A stretch of DNA of 40,119 nucleotides, taken from NCBI GenBank assembly GCA_900299185.1, contig OMIV01000381.1, forward strand, positions 1-40,119, read 5' to 3'. Within the stretch, counting starts at the first letter, position 1. Every line of letters begins with the position of its first letter. This DNA is from Planctomycetaceae bacterium (GTDB taxonomy: Bacteria; Planctomycetota; Planctomycetia; Planctomycetales; Planctomycetaceae). This document shows, piece by piece, positions 26,200 through 35,417 of this stretch. Position numbers and translations under genes: made by a program. The notes under the pieces are model-generated. The model made no database searches, was not told the origin of the DNA, and worked only from the letters and a program-made list of their open reading frames with translations.

Positions 26200-26649
26200 A
26201 TGTCGACCTCCAGCCTCATCACTCACTTGGTTGACCGTGCCGAGACCGTGATTAAAGCCGCTGAAGCAGCCAACTATCCGCTCGAAATGGATCCCTATCG
26301 AGCACAGCTATTTGACATTTTTGCGCTCGCCGAAGCTTCTGGTCTGCTGATTGAGATGGGGCCGCATTTACAGGCCGACGCGCTCGCAGAGCGTCTCTCC
26401 GAACGCTGGAACTTGAAAGCGATTGGAGAGGCCGGTCTGAAACTCAGTGCGACCAGCAACGACCCAGTGATGCGCCGAGTGCAGTTGTTGTGGTCCGCTT
26501 GCCGCCTGTGGATGGCTTGGACTTATGCCTGGGAACGATGGGATTTCTACCACTCCGACGCTCCGGCTGCGGATGCTCCGGCCGCACCTGAAACTGAGCA
26601 AGCAGCAGCTCAAACACAGTCCGAGTCCGCGTCCAAACAGCCCGAATGA
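26200..26649 (+). CDS. Conserved-looking hypothetical helical protein
   Basis: A 149-residue protein (158 if the GTG at 26173 is used; neither start has a good ribosome binding site). Function not recognised. The sequence is mostly helical and amphipathic, with a Trp/Arg-rich stretch (LLWSACRLWMAWTYAWERWDF) around residues 98-118 and an Ala/Pro/Glu/Gln-rich disordered tail (about 120-149). It has no signal peptide and no membrane segment. It stands alone between the flagellar cluster (divergent) and the DUF1501 gene. The codon pattern looks like that of its neighbours. Confidence 0.65.
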   Translation: MSTSSLITHLVDRAETVIKAAEAANYPLEMDPYRAQLFDIFALAEASGLLIEMGPHLQADALAERLSERWNLKAIGEAGLKLSATSNDPVMRRVQLLWSACRLWMAWTYAWERWDFYHSDAPAADAPAAPETEQAAAQTQSESASKQPE

Positions 26650-26819
26650 GTAGCCTCGGTTTACTCGCAGGCAACAGACTTGCTGGCGACTTTGACTCGC
26701 AAGTCTGACTAAACTCCCACCCGGCTTCGGACGACTCTGCCGACAGGTTCGCTCGCAGGACGCATCACTTCACTCACGACGTTGCCGCGTTTCGTCTGAA
26801 TCCACCGGGAGCCCTGAGC

Positions 26820-28259
26820 ATGCAGCACACTCGCTTCAATCATCCGCGATTTGGCCGTCGAACCGCGTTGCAAGCCGGCGCGGTGGGGCTGTTGGGACTC
26901 GGCAGCAATCACCTGTCGGCTCTGCGAGCTGCGGACTCTGCTCCCGTGCAAGTCAAAGCCCGAGCGGCGGTCTATGTGTTTTTAAGCGGAGGATTGGCTC
27001 AGCATGACTCGTTCGATTTGAAGCCGGATGCCCCTGAGAACATTCGCGGCGAGTTTGCTCCCATCCAAACTGAAACGCCCGGCCTACAGATTTGCGAGCA
27101 CTTGCCGATGCTCGCAGCACGTAGCTCAAAGTGGTCATTGGTCCGATCTCTGACGCATCCTTCGAACGATCACTCGCTGGGCCATCACATCATGCTGACG
27201 GGTCGGTCAATTGCTCCGCCGACCTTCAACGCCAGCAAGCCCATGCCCGAAGACTGGCCGTCGATCGCCGCCATTGCTGGGGATCAGATGCCGTCGAGAA
27301 ACAATCTGCCGCCGGCGGTCGTCTTGCCCGAGCGACTCATTCATCGCACGGGCCGAGTTATCCCCGGCCAATTTGCGGGCATGATGGGTGCTCGTCGCGA
27401 TCCGTGGTTCATCAACGCCGCGCCCTTCAACAGCAAGGCTTATGGCGCCTATCCGTCTTTTGAATTCGATCATCAAAACGGAGCCCACAAGACTGGCATC
27501 GACTTTCAAGCTCCACATCTCGCGCTGCCGGACGGATTGAATCTGAGCCGACTCGATCGACGAGTCAGCCTGTTGCACTCCATTGACGACCAACAACGAA
27601 TGCTCGATCGAAACGCTTCGACCAACCAATTCGATCGCTATCGAGAAGGTGCGGTCCAATTGCTGACCGACGCCAAGATCAAAGCGGCATTCGATGTCGT
27701 GAATGCGGATCCAAAGATCCTCGATCGATACGGCCGCAACTCGTTTGGTTGGTCCATACTCATGACAAAGCGACTGATCGAAGCCGGTGTCAGCCTCGTG
27801 CAAGTCAACCTCGGCAATAACGAAAGCTGGGACACTCACGGCAACGCCTTCCCGAACTTGAAGAACTTCCTCTTTCCGCCCAGTGACCAAGCTCTGTCCG
27901 CGTTCTTGGATGACATGAGCGATTCCGGCATGTTGGATTCCACGCTGATCGTGATGGCTGGCGAGTTCGGTCGAACGCCGCGCGTCTTCGGGTTGCCTCA
28001 GCACTACAAGCTGCCGGGCCGTGATCATTGGGGCGGAGTGCAATCCGTCTTCTTCGCCGGTGGTGGAGTGCAGGGCGGTCGTGTCATTGGGTCATCGGAC
28101 AAGAACGGTGCTTATCCTGCCGCTGATCCACAGAAACCCGAGAACATGGCGGCGACCATTTACGAAGCCTTGGGGATCCCGCGTGAAGCTCAATGGCGAG
28201 ACGACGTCGGTCGCCCCAACCACATCTACTACGGTGATCCGATTCGCGGCTTGACCTAG
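26820..28259 (+). CDS. DUF1501 domain protein with Tat signal
   Basis: A 479-residue member of the DUF1501 family, a sulfatase/alkaline-phosphatase-fold group abundant in Planctomycetota. It begins with a twin-arginine signal (FGRRTALQAGAVGLLGLG, residues 11-28). Family features visible are AVYVFLSGGLAQHDSFDLKPDAP (about 50-72), RSLTHPSNDHSLGHHIMLTGR, ETWDTHG-like NNESWDTHGNAFPNLK, and GEFGRTPR with a final GRDHWG. The fold suggests metal binding by the Asp and His residues, but the reaction is unknown. DUF1501 genes are usually paired with a DUF1549/DUF1553 gene; none is present here. A GGGAGC sequence precedes ATG 26820. Confidence 0.92.
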   Translation: MQHTRFNHPRFGRRTALQAGAVGLLGLGSNHLSALRAADSAPVQVKARAAVYVFLSGGLAQHDSFDLKPDAPENIRGEFAPIQTETPGLQICEHLPMLAARSSKWSLVRSLTHPSNDHSLGHHIMLTGRSIAPPTFNASKPMPEDWPSIAAIAGDQMPSRNNLPPAVVLPERLIHRTGRVIPGQFAGMMGARRDPWFINAAPFNSKAYGAYPSFEFDHQNGAHKTGIDFQAPHLALPDGLNLSRLDRRVSLLHSIDDQQRMLDRNASTNQFDRYREGAVQLLTDAKIKAAFDVVNADPKILDRYGRNSFGWSILMTKRLIEAGVSLVQVNLGNNESWDTHGNAFPNLKNFLFPPSDQALSAFLDDMSDSGMLDSTLIVMAGEFGRTPRVFGLPQHYKLPGRDHWGGVQSVFFAGGGVQGGRVIGSSDKNGAYPAADPQKPENMAATIYEALGIPREAQWRDDVGRPNHIYYGDPIRGLT

Positions 28260-28302
28260 CCGCTCGTTTCGAGCCTCGCCCAGCATCATCGAAAGGACTG
28301 CG

Positions 28303-29892
28303 ATGACCACTTCTCTACGGCAAGATGCCTTATCTGTGCTGGCTCGCCTCGGAGTCCCAACTCCGCTGACTGCGATTGCCATTGGAGACAATTGGCACCA
28401 CGGTGGCTCCGGTCTTCAAGCGACTTCACGGCCTTCGACAACGAGCAACCAGTGCCATGCTCGCTCGCCCATCGATGGTTCGACTCTGGCTACATTCCCG
28501 CTCGCCACTCCTGAGCAATGTGAGTTAGTCGTTGAGGCTGCACATCAAGCGTTCGCAGCTTGGCGAGTTGTACCGGCTCCGAGACGTGGCGAGTTTGTCC
28601 GACGAGTCGGCGAACGCTTACGCGCCGTGAAGCAGGATCTTGCCCAATTGGTAACGCTCGAAGCCGGCAAGATTACTCAGGAGGCTCTCGGTGAAGTCCA
28701 AGAGATGATCGACATCGCCGACTTCGCGGTAGGACTCAGTCGGCAGTTGCATGGTTTGACGATCGCCAGCGAGCGACCGGGGCATCGCTTGATGGAGCAG
28801 TGGCATCCGCTCGGGGCTGTCGGAGTTATTACTGCGTTCAATTTCCCCGTCGCCGTCTGGGCTTGGAATGCCATGTTAGCGTGGGTCTGTGGCGACACCG
28901 TCGTTTGGAAGCCGTCGCCGAAAACGCCACTCACATCGATGGCTTGTCAGGCGATCGTCAATCAGGTTCGCGCCGAGATGCCCGACGTACCTGCCGCCAT
29001 TTCGAGCTTCATCATCGGCGACCGCGATGTGGGCGAAGCTCTCTGTGACGACGCTCGTCTTTCGCTGATCTCCGCAACGGGTTCAGTGCCGATGGGTCGC
29101 GCGGTCGCTCAACGAGTCGCCGCGCGACTGGGCCGTTCTCTACTGGAACTGGGCGGCAATAACGGCATGGTCGTGACGCCGTCTGCAGACTTAGAACTCA
29201 CAGTTCGCTCAGCCGTCTTTGCCGCCGCCGGAACCTGCGGCCAACGTTGCACGACTCTGCGAAGGCTCTTGGTGCATGAGAGCCTGGCCGATCAACTCGT
29301 CGCGCGACTGAAGCAAGTCTTCGAACGCTTACCCATCGGAGAACCGCGCGAAGCCGGAGTACTCGTCGGTCCGTTAGTTGATGAGGCCGCTTACCTGGCG
29401 ATGCAATCTTCCTTACACACGGCGACAGAGCAGGGCGGCACCGTCCACTTCGGACAACGGCACACGGACGGCGTTCCCGCCGGCGGCTTCTACGTGCGAC
29501 CTGCCATCGTGGAGATGCCGCGCCAAACCTCGATCGTGAAGCACGAGACCTTCGCTCCGATCTTGTATGTGCTGCGGTATCAGTCTCTCGATGAAGCCAT
29601 CGCGCTGCACAACGACGTCCCTCAGGGATTGTCGTCATCGATCATCACCAACGACCTGCGCGAAGCCGAGAAGTTCTTGTCTCCCGCCGGTTCCGACTGC
29701 GGCATCGTCAACGTGAATGCCGGGACGAGCGGTGCCGAAATCGGCGGAGCATTTGGCGGCGAGAAGGAAACCGGAGGCGGCCGCGAGTCCGGATCAGATT
29801 CCTGGAAGACCTACATGCGTCGCACCACGAGTACGATTAACTACTCCGGCCAACTCCCGCTTGCGCAGGGCATCAAATTCGACGTTGATTGA
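28303..29892 (+). CDS. ALDH7-type aldehyde dehydrogenase (alpha-aminoadipic semialdehyde dehydrogenase-like)
   Basis: A 529-residue NAD(P)+-dependent aldehyde dehydrogenase of the ALDH7 (antiquitin) group, which oxidises alpha-aminoadipate semialdehyde in lysine breakdown. Seen: FNFPVAVWAWN (about 185-195), KPSPKTPLT, the general-base motif LELGGNN (about 281-287), the nucleophile GQRCTT (Cys316) and the ALDH7 C-terminal signature TSGAEIGGAFGGEKETGGG followed by SWKTYMRR and PLAQGIKF. The C-terminal signature separates ALDH7 from other ALDHs. AAAGGA lies seven bases before ATG 28303. No other lysine catabolism genes are in the window, so the substrate is inferred from family. Length is normal for the group with a slightly long N-terminus. 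Confidence 0.92.
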   Translation: MTTSLRQDALSVLARLGVPTPLTAIAIGDNWHHGGSGLQATSRPSTTSNQCHARSPIDGSTLATFPLATPEQCELVVEAAHQAFAAWRVVPAPRRGEFVRRVGERLRAVKQDLAQLVTLEAGKITQEALGEVQEMIDIADFAVGLSRQLHGLTIASERPGHRLMEQWHPLGAVGVITAFNFPVAVWAWNAMLAWVCGDTVVWKPSPKTPLTSMACQAIVNQVRAEMPDVPAAISSFIIGDRDVGEALCDDARLSLISATGSVPMGRAVAQRVAARLGRSLLELGGNNGMVVTPSADLELTVRSAVFAAAGTCGQRCTTLRRLLVHESLADQLVARLKQVFERLPIGEPREAGVLVGPLVDEAAYLAMQSSLHTATEQGGTVHFGQRHTDGVPAGGFYVRPAIVEMPRQTSIVKHETFAPILYVLRYQSLDEAIALHNDVPQGLSSSIITNDLREAEKFLSPAGSDCGIVNVNAGTSGAEIGGAFGGEKETGGGRESGSDSWKTYMRRTTSTINYSGQLPLAQGIKFDVD

Positions 29893-29921
29893 CGGGCCTA
29901 AAGATTCAGGAACCCGCTGAC

Positions 29922-29988
29922 TAGATGCGGAGTTTTGCATGACAAGAAGCCGGGCTGCGAAGAGACGCAGCATCTGAGGTCGCATCTA
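29922..29988. terminator. Nested stem-loop between convergent genes
   Basis: An 8-bp outer pair (29922-29929 with 29981-29988) encloses a 6-bp hairpin (29954-29959 with 29966-29971). It lies between the ALDH7 stop and the convergent hypothetical gene's stop, a likely place for a shared terminator. There is no T run, so this is tentative. Confidence 0.3.
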
Positions 29989-30648
29989 TCCATGAGAAGT
30001 GACCTTGCCGTTCGACATCTTCATATGACTTCTTAGAGCACTGATAGCAGATGCCAAATGCTCTGGAATACACACTAATCCATCTTCAAGCCACGGACCA
30101 ATTGCGGTTACGCATTCATCGTGCGCCAGCCTAAGCGACTCTTGGTCGGCGTATCTCGGGTTTGAAAGAAACAAGGCGAGAAAAGCGAATGCTCGCAGTG
30201 TCATGGGACCTGGCGTCGCTGGCGCGTTTAGGTTTTCGGCAACTTGCTCAAGCTGTCGAGCCACCAACGGAATGTAGTGGGGGAAGAAGATTTCAAAGTG
30301 GCGAATCGCCGTCACCACAACAGTGGCATTGGGGCTGGTAAAGCACTCCGCCAATCGATGAAGCAACGCATGAACGTCACCCTCACCTATCTCAATGCGT
30401 CTTCGAATGACGCTAATCGCTCCCGAGATAGCCCATCCTTCGGCGCGATCCATCGTTTCAGACGACGTACTACGAAAAGTTTCCGCGCGATCGAGTGCTG
30501 AAAATGCGGCGTCAACCAACGCATCGGGATAGCTCAAGAAAGAATCGGCGAGATTTGCGCGCCCCCATAACTTCACGAGATCGAGTCCCGTCGCGACTGC
30601 AATCTGAGCCAGAAAGACAAGTGGGTCGCGTAGGTTTGGTTTCTCCAT
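29986..30648 (-). CDS. Hypothetical all-helical protein
   Basis: A 220-residue protein, function not recognised. It is predicted to be mostly alpha-helical with HEAT-like helix pairs (for example VVTAIRHFEIFFPHYIPLV and LRAFAFLALFLSNPRYAD), no signal peptide and no membrane segment. ATG 30648 has only a weak GAAAG upstream. It stands alone between ALDH7 (convergent) and the LRR gene. Such orphan helical proteins can be immunity or scaffold proteins, but nothing in the context supports a specific role. Confidence 0.6.
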   Translation of the reverse strand: MEKPNLRDPLVFLAQIAVATGLDLVKLWGRANLADSFLSYPDALVDAAFSALDRAETFRSTSSETMDRAEGWAISGAISVIRRRIEIGEGDVHALLHRLAECFTSPNATVVVTAIRHFEIFFPHYIPLVARQLEQVAENLNAPATPGPMTLRAFAFLALFLSNPRYADQESLRLAHDECVTAIGPWLEDGLVCIPEHLASAISALRSHMKMSNGKVTSHG

Positions 30649-30756
30649 AGTCTTTCAACCTCAACGCTCAGGTAATGGCAGCTCTTACCAATGATCTCGC
30701 AGTTGGATCAGGAAGAGCTTTGAACGCTGCCGGTGCAAGACCACGTCGAAGTTCCG

Positions 30757-31608
30757 CTAGTTCGCAGCCTTCACGTTCACCCGAACGCCGGACTTCTTGA
30801 GTTCGGCGACTTGAGCGTCTTTCTTGGCAGCGTCGATGGGGTTGTTGTCGACGTGCAAACGCCAGAAGGGAGCGAAACGCTTATCGCCGGCGGCGTCCTT
30901 CTTGGCCATTTCAACCAGCGGACCAAAGTCCTTGATCTGGTTGCCTTCAAGGAAGGTCATGCGTAGCTCAGTGAGTGACCCCAGCGCGGTGACATCTTCA
31001 ATTTGGTTCTCGCGCAGGTCGAGAATCGCGACCCACTTCACGGTGCCGATCGCTTTGATGTCCTTGATCTTGTTTTTACCCAGGTACAGCGAGGACAGCT
31101 TGGGGAAGTCAGCCAGTACGTCGACGTTCTCAACGCGGTTGTCGCTGAGGTAGAGCGCCTGCAACTTCTTGAGCTCCTGCAACGCAGCGAGGTCCGCGAT
31201 CTGATTGTGTTCGAGTTGCAGGTATTGCAGCTTCACAAGCTTCGCGACGGGTTTGATGTCGGTCAGCTTGTTGCTCGACAGATCCAACGATTGCAGTAGC
31301 ACCAAGTCTGCGATGGGAGCTGCATCGGCAATCTCGTTGCCAGCCAAGTTCAACGACAACAAGTTCGGGCACTTCTCCAAACCCTTCAGATCCTTGATGC
31401 CCTTCTTCTTGGCTTCGAGCAGATGCACGTTCTTGAGATCGTCTTCCTTGAGCTCGTCTTTCTCGCCCTTCTTCAAGACTGCCTTTACGGCCGCTTCGAG
31501 TGCCTTGTCCGGAAAAATGGAATCAGCAAACGCCGTCAAAGGCAGCAAGCTGGCAGTCAAAGCCACAACACAACGCAGCAACGCAGCAGAGCGAGTGATC
31601 TTCAGCAT
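30757..31608 (-). CDS. Exported SDS22-like leucine-rich-repeat protein
   Basis: A 283-residue protein with a signal peptide (about 1-28, ending LTAFA-D). A short N-terminal helical cap (30-65, FPDKALEAAVKAVLKKGE) is followed by about seven 22-residue LRRs of the SDS22/internalin type, LxxLxxLxLxxNxIxDixP (for example LQSLDLSSNKLTDIKPVAKL and the next repeat with LEHNQIADL). The C-terminal 60 residues break the regular repeat. No cell-wall sorting signal is seen, so it is probably periplasmic or secreted and binds protein. ATG 31608 has CAAGGA seven bases upstream. Confidence 0.87.
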   Translation of the reverse strand: MLKITRSAALLRCVVALTASLLPLTAFADSIFPDKALEAAVKAVLKKGEKDELKEDDLKNVHLLEAKKKGIKDLKGLEKCPNLLSLNLAGNEIADAAPIADLVLLQSLDLSSNKLTDIKPVAKLVKLQYLQLEHNQIADLAALQELKKLQALYLSDNRVENVDVLADFPKLSSLYLGKNKIKDIKAIGTVKWVAILDLRENQIEDVTALGSLTELRMTFLEGNQIKDFGPLVEMAKKDAAGDKRFAPFWRLHVDNNPIDAAKKDAQVAELKKSGVRVNVKAAN

Positions 31609-31912
31609 GAAGAAATCCTTGAGGTGTAAGAAGGCGGGCCGCAGTCGTTCGGCGCAATGAGCCGAGCCTTAGGACGATCATCGGGACCGAGTTTGCATTC
31701 GGCTGATGCGTCGTTGGAGCAGAAGCTAACGCCATAGGTCGTTGGTGGAGCGGAGTGGCTCAGAGTATTGACCCGGCTGACAAACTCAACGCCGCGCAAG
31801 CAGAGAGCCCGGAAGCGACACATCGCCACCGGGCTCTTCACCAATCACGTCTCTCAATCATCAAGCTCGAACAAGTCGCCGGTCGCTGAATCAACCGGGA
31901 ACTCCGCATCGA
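31609..31912. other. Spacer between LRR gene and sigma factor gene
   Basis: These 304 bases hold no recognised gene. A 9-bp inverted repeat (31804-31812 with 31829-31837), with a smaller 4-bp hairpin in its loop (31815-31818/31823-31826), lies about 75 bases past the sigma factor stop and may be its terminator, though no T run follows on the minus strand. Confidence 0.4.
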
Positions 31913-32464
31913 TCAAACAAGCTGCAACTCCCCCAAGACTTCCTTCAACCGATTCCGCGCCGTGTGCAACCGTCGCTTGATGGTGCCAACAGGGCTGCGG
32001 AAGGAATCGCTCATCTCCTGAATCGATCGACCTTCGATGTAGAAGGCAATCAAGGTGTCTCGGTCCAAGAGCTTGAGCTGTCGCAACCCCGACCAAACTT
32101 GCTCGGCCTGTTCGGCCTGCAACACCGCGTCAAACGGCGCCGAGGTCGTACCACCGATGAAGTCGAAGGTCTCGGATTCGACCGATCGCTCTTTGGGTCG
32201 CCGGACGATTCGATTGATCGAGAGTCGCACGGCAATCTGCTTCAACCAGCCGCAGAACCGTTCTGGCTCTCGCAGTTGAGGCAGCTTCCGCATGGCTCGG
32301 ATGAAGACTTCTTGAGCCACTTCCCGAGCATCCGCCGCGTCCCGCAATCGCTTAAAGACGATGCTGTAAACGGTCGCGTCGAACTGCTCGACGATTTGAC
32401 CAAAAGCCTCTCGGTCACCCTGCTGAGCCAATCGAACCAACGTAAAAAGCTGAGTGTCGTCCAT
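31913..32464 (-). CDS. ECF-type RNA polymerase sigma factor
   Basis: A 183-residue sigma-70 family protein with only regions 2 and 4, the ECF layout. Region 2 spans about residues 22-85 (FDATVYSIVFKRL, AREVAQEVFIRAM, FCGWLKQIAVRLSINRIVR) and region 4 about 125-178, with the helix-turn-helix GRSIQEMSDSFRSPVGTIKRRLHTARNRLKE. A linker of about 35 residues separates them. No anti-sigma gene is adjacent; the next minus-strand gene is the exported LRR protein 304 bases on. ATG 32464 has AAGGCG upstream. ECF factors normally control a small envelope or stress regulon; the target here is unknown. Confidence 0.93.
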   Translation of the reverse strand: MDDTQLFTLVRLAQQGDREAFGQIVEQFDATVYSIVFKRLRDAADAREVAQEVFIRAMRKLPQLREPERFCGWLKQIAVRLSINRIVRRPKERSVESETFDFIGGTTSAPFDAVLQAEQAEQVWSGLRQLKLLDRDTLIAFYIEGRSIQEMSDSFRSPVGTIKRRLHTARNRLKEVLGELQLV

Positions 32465-33467
32465 TCTGAAATCGCCTTATGCAATACCGCCGCGAGCGTT
32501 CGCGCTACGGTGTGGAGAATCAAGACAGTGCCGATAAAGCGACGACAGTCGGCGACTCATGCCACGAGAACAAAGTTCTCAACGGATGAATCCAGGCGTG
32601 AGATTCAGTGCAAAAGGTCCTTACAAAGGATGCACTGCTCGCGCCTCGACCGCGTGCTACCAGCGAACAACTGAGTTTGCCTGCCGCAGCAGGGGAATCC
32701 GGTTACATGTTCGCCAAAGCCGAAGTCCGCAGACTTAGGGCTCGCATAGGAACGAGTTGAACTCAGGGAGTTCAGCTTCGGCGACTAGAACCGAGACGTC
32801 CTTAACTACCCACTACCGGATGCAGTCGTACTACGCTGCAGGCGGGGCACATTCGCGCTGGGCAACACATAGAGGCCAGCCACTCACAGCTGCGTCGCCA
32901 ACCGGACGATCTACGTTCCGATATGCGACGCGAACGATGTGAGTCATGGCGTCCTAGCGCGAGATAACTCAGTCGCTTCTCCAAGCGATTCGGTTTGTTC
33001 CCCAAGAGGGATGCGCAACGGACGCAGACGCTAGCCAGAATCTTCGCACCAAAGGCGGCGAACTGGGCTTGAGCAATCGCGAATGTCGTTGTTCCGTTAC
33101 GCATGACAGCACCTCGTGCGGATTCTTCCGCGTGTGGGGGAAACTCGTCAGTCAGCCTTCACTGGTGTTAGCAGATCGATCGCCATGAGCGACCCAATCC
33201 GATTGTTCAACACGAGCGACAGCAGACAGTCAGCCTTTCGGCTCCTTTCTGAATCGTCTGATTGATGCACTCTCTTGACGATTTCAGCTCGTCCCGAGAG
33301 CGGGCGACCACAAAGCCTGCCCTGAAGAAGCTCAATCCGTAAACGCGGGGATGTGTAGCTTCTCGTGCCGCACTGGACCAGAACGGTCTTTTCGTGGTTC
33401 GCGCGATTTCGAAGAATTCTGGAGAATCTTCCAAACGAGTCGCGCCGGCGGCGACTCTTTCAAACGC
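32465..33467. other. About 1 kb gene-poor region
   Basis: No gene with recognisable homology lies between the sigma factor and folP. Several short frames exist on both strands; the best is the minus-strand frame 32802-33104, listed separately. The base composition looks slightly less GC-rich in third-position-like periodicity than flanking genes (impression only). No long inverted repeats, tRNA or mobile element ends were seen. It may hold regulatory DNA, decayed genes or small RNAs. Confidence 0.4.
32802..33104 (-). CDS. Doubtful small Cys-containing protein
   Basis: A 100-codon frame with ATG 33104 preceded by GAGG at seven bases. The first 50 residues look protein-like (AIAQAQFAAFGAKILASV, then CVRC), but the second half is Arg/Ser/Cys-rich, as in random frames. 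No homolog is recognised. It is listed because it is the best candidate in a 1-kb gap; it may well be chance. Confidence 0.22.
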   Translation of the reverse strand: MRNGTTTFAIAQAQFAAFGAKILASVCVRCASLLGNKPNRLEKRLSYLALGRHDSHRSRRISERRSSGWRRSCEWLASMCCPARMCPACSVVRLHPVVGS

Positions 33468-34337
33468 CTACTCCGCCAAGCGAACCCCGCGTGTGATCGC
33501 CTGCCACGCCAGCAGTGCGTCTCGGGTTTCTCGAATGTCGTGAACTCGCACGATGTCGGCTCCCAATGAGGCCACCGCAATCGACACTCCCAATGTTCCC
33601 GCCAGCCGCTCCTCCATCGGTCGCCCCAAGACCTTCGACAGGAAACGCTTTCGTGAGTGACCAATCAGCAACGGTCGTTCAAACGCCCTGAGCTCGGCAA
33701 TGTTCGCCAACAAATCCACGTTGTGTTGAGCGGACTTACCAAACCCGATCCCAGGGTCGACGACCACACGGCGCCGATCAATTCCGGCGGCTTCGAGTTT
33801 CGCCAAGCCGCTGGCAAGTTCGCTGCGGACTTCCCGGACGACGTCATCGTAATGCGGATTGATCTGCATCGTCTGCGGAGTGCCTTGCATGTGCATGATC
33901 ATGACACCGCAGTCCGACGCCGCGCAAACTGAGATCATCTGAGGATCCGCCGCACAGCCCGAGACGTCGTTGATGATGTCCGCTCCGACGGCCAACACCT
34001 GCCGAGCAACCTCGGCCTTCTGAGTGTCCACCGAAATCAGTCGATCAGTCCGTGCTCGCAACTGCTCGACAACGGGCACGACTCGCCGCAATTCTTCTTC
34101 CAGAGAGACTGGTTCAGAACCGGGCCGAGTCGACTCGCCGCCGACATCGAGAATGTCCGCTCCGTCTTCGACGAGTTGCAGCGCGTGCTCCACAGCTTTC
34201 GTCGGATCGAGCCACAGACCGCCATCCGAAAAGCTGTCGGGAGTCACATTCACAATGCCCATCAGCAAGGGCAGCTCACCAAACGACACATCACGATCAC
34301 GACACCGCCAAGCAAAGCGTTGATGCGAATTCGACAT
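33468..34337 (-). CDS. folP: Dihydropteroate synthase
   Basis: A 289-residue cytoplasmic TIM-barrel enzyme that condenses p-aminobenzoate with dihydropterin pyrophosphate in folate synthesis. Signatures: MGIVNVTPDSFSDGG (residues 26-40), DVGGESTRPG (64-73), then SVDTQKAEVA, INDVSG, MHMQGTP, a DPGIGFGK pterin/pyrophosphate loop, and the C-terminal IGHSRKRF and RVHDI. All expected motifs are intact. ATG 34337 has AAGGAG six bases upstream; the frame extends to 34382 without support. No other folate genes are next to it. Confidence 0.96.
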   Translation of the reverse strand: MSNSHQRFAWRCRDRDVSFGELPLLMGIVNVTPDSFSDGGLWLDPTKAVEHALQLVEDGADILDVGGESTRPGSEPVSLEEELRRVVPVVEQLRARTDRLISVDTQKAEVARQVLAVGADIINDVSGCAADPQMISVCAASDCGVMIMHMQGTPQTMQINPHYDDVVREVRSELASGLAKLEAAGIDRRRVVVDPGIGFGKSAQHNVDLLANIAELRAFERPLLIGHSRKRFLSKVLGRPMEERLAGTLGVSIAVASLGADIVRVHDIRETRDALLAWQAITRGVRLAE

Positions 34338-34402
34338 CGACTTCTCCTTCGAGCACCAACCGTGAGACGAGTGCATCATCAAGGTTTGAATTTCGAGTGC
34401 TG

Positions 34403-34443
34403 CGAGTCGCGGAGCGACTCGCCTACGTAGCTCAATCGCTCCG
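34403..34443. repeat. Dispersed palindromic repeat, copy 2
   Basis: This 41-base stretch matches 13420-13460 at 38 of 41 positions and keeps the 7-bp hairpin (34404-34410/34414-34420) and the central CTACGTAG palindrome; the differences break part of the long arm symmetry. It lies between folP and the methyltransferase gene. Confidence 0.78.
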
Positions 34444-34508
34444 AAGCCTTAGCGTTGAAGACCGACCAGAACGTCACACCGCGATGCAGCCGCCTCTGAC
34501 GGATCGAC

Positions 34509-35207
34509 TTACTTCCTCTTCTTCAACACCAGCATTCGGAACTGACCATGCTCCAACGCGAGCTCGCCGTTTCGCAACGGTAGCTCGGCACCGGTCGCAT
34601 CTCGCAAAGTGATGTCGTAGCCGCGAGCGAGTGCCATCTTGCAGAAGCCAGGACAATGCACGCGGCCCGGATCGCCGATCCAACACACGCCATCGGCTGC
34701 GAGATACCGGTCAAGCACATTCAACACGAGCGGATGGTTGCCAGCCTCGTAAACCACTTCGCAGCCAATGATGAGATCGAATGGCGCGACGTCTCGGTCG
34801 AGCTTTCTCCAATCCAAGTGCCAGCCCGGCACATTGTCGAAGCCGTTGGCCGCAGCGCTGCGCTGAGCACTCTCGACGGACTGCTGGTCATAGTCGCTGA
34901 AGGTCACATCGAGGCCGGCTGCCAGCCCCGCGATGCCAACGAGTCCGACGCCAGTTCCAATCTCAAGCGTCCTCAAAAGAGACGGCCATTTCTCTTCGAG
35001 GATCAAGCGACCCATCGTCGTTGAAGCCGGCCACAGGTACGCCCAATAGGGCATGTAATCATTCTGCTTGTTGGCCTGTTGGACGTTGGGGTCGTCCAGA
35101 AACGCATCCGGTACGGCAGGCAGCGTGAGTCGAAAAGTGCGATCGCCCATCGTGAAGTCGGCCACGGTCCAGCCGCCGGGGATCTCCGGAAGTTCTGTCT
35201 GATTCAT
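34509..35207 (-). CDS. Class I SAM-dependent methyltransferase (METTL21/methyltransferase-16-like)
   Basis: A 232-residue class I methyltransferase. The SAM-binding glycine motif LEIGTGVGLVG is at residues 81-91, the following acidic motif SDYDQQSV at 104-111, and IIGCEVVYEA supplies motif IV. The N-terminal PYWAYLWPAS just before motif I is typical of the protein-lysine methyltransferase group METTL21/Nnt1-like, so a protein target is likely but not proven. ATG 35207 has no good ribosome binding site; the frame is open to 35471, where the extension would overlap the start of nifJ and is not family-like. The gene is divergent from nifJ, with about 210 bases between. Confidence 0.8.
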   Translation of the reverse strand: MNQTELPEIPGGWTVADFTMGDRTFRLTLPAVPDAFLDDPNVQQANKQNDYMPYWAYLWPASTTMGRLILEEKWPSLLRTLEIGTGVGLVGIAGLAAGLDVTFSDYDQQSVESAQRSAAANGFDNVPGWHLDWRKLDRDVAPFDLIIGCEVVYEAGNHPLVLNVLDRYLAADGVCWIGDPGRVHCPGFCKMALARGYDITLRDATGAELPLRNGELALEHGQFRMLVLKKRK

Positions 35208-35417
35208 AAAGCCAATGCAGTCTCTTGCGGTGATGTCATGGATCGCGCGTCGCGCGGAAGTTGAGCTTGTCGGAGCACTCGCGCAGTCGCAACTCAGTCT
35301 CGCCAGTCGAAGTGTGCGGCACGTCATCTGCTTCACAGCGGCAGCGACCTCTGGCAACCACAGTGTGGGGCGCAGAGCGGTCTTCGGCTCATTTTGTCGC
35401 CAGTGCTGGAGTTCGAC

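Noticed and set aside
31856-32097. Minus-strand frame overlapping the sigma factor 3' end that ends in an acidic stretch
   Set aside because: It is mostly inside the sigma factor gene and only about 20 residues extend beyond it; no start or ribosome binding site is evident.
33207-33434. A 75-codon minus-strand frame next to folP starting at a TTG
   Set aside because: It has no ribosome binding site, no homology seen and a Ser/Arg/Cys-rich tail typical of chance frames.
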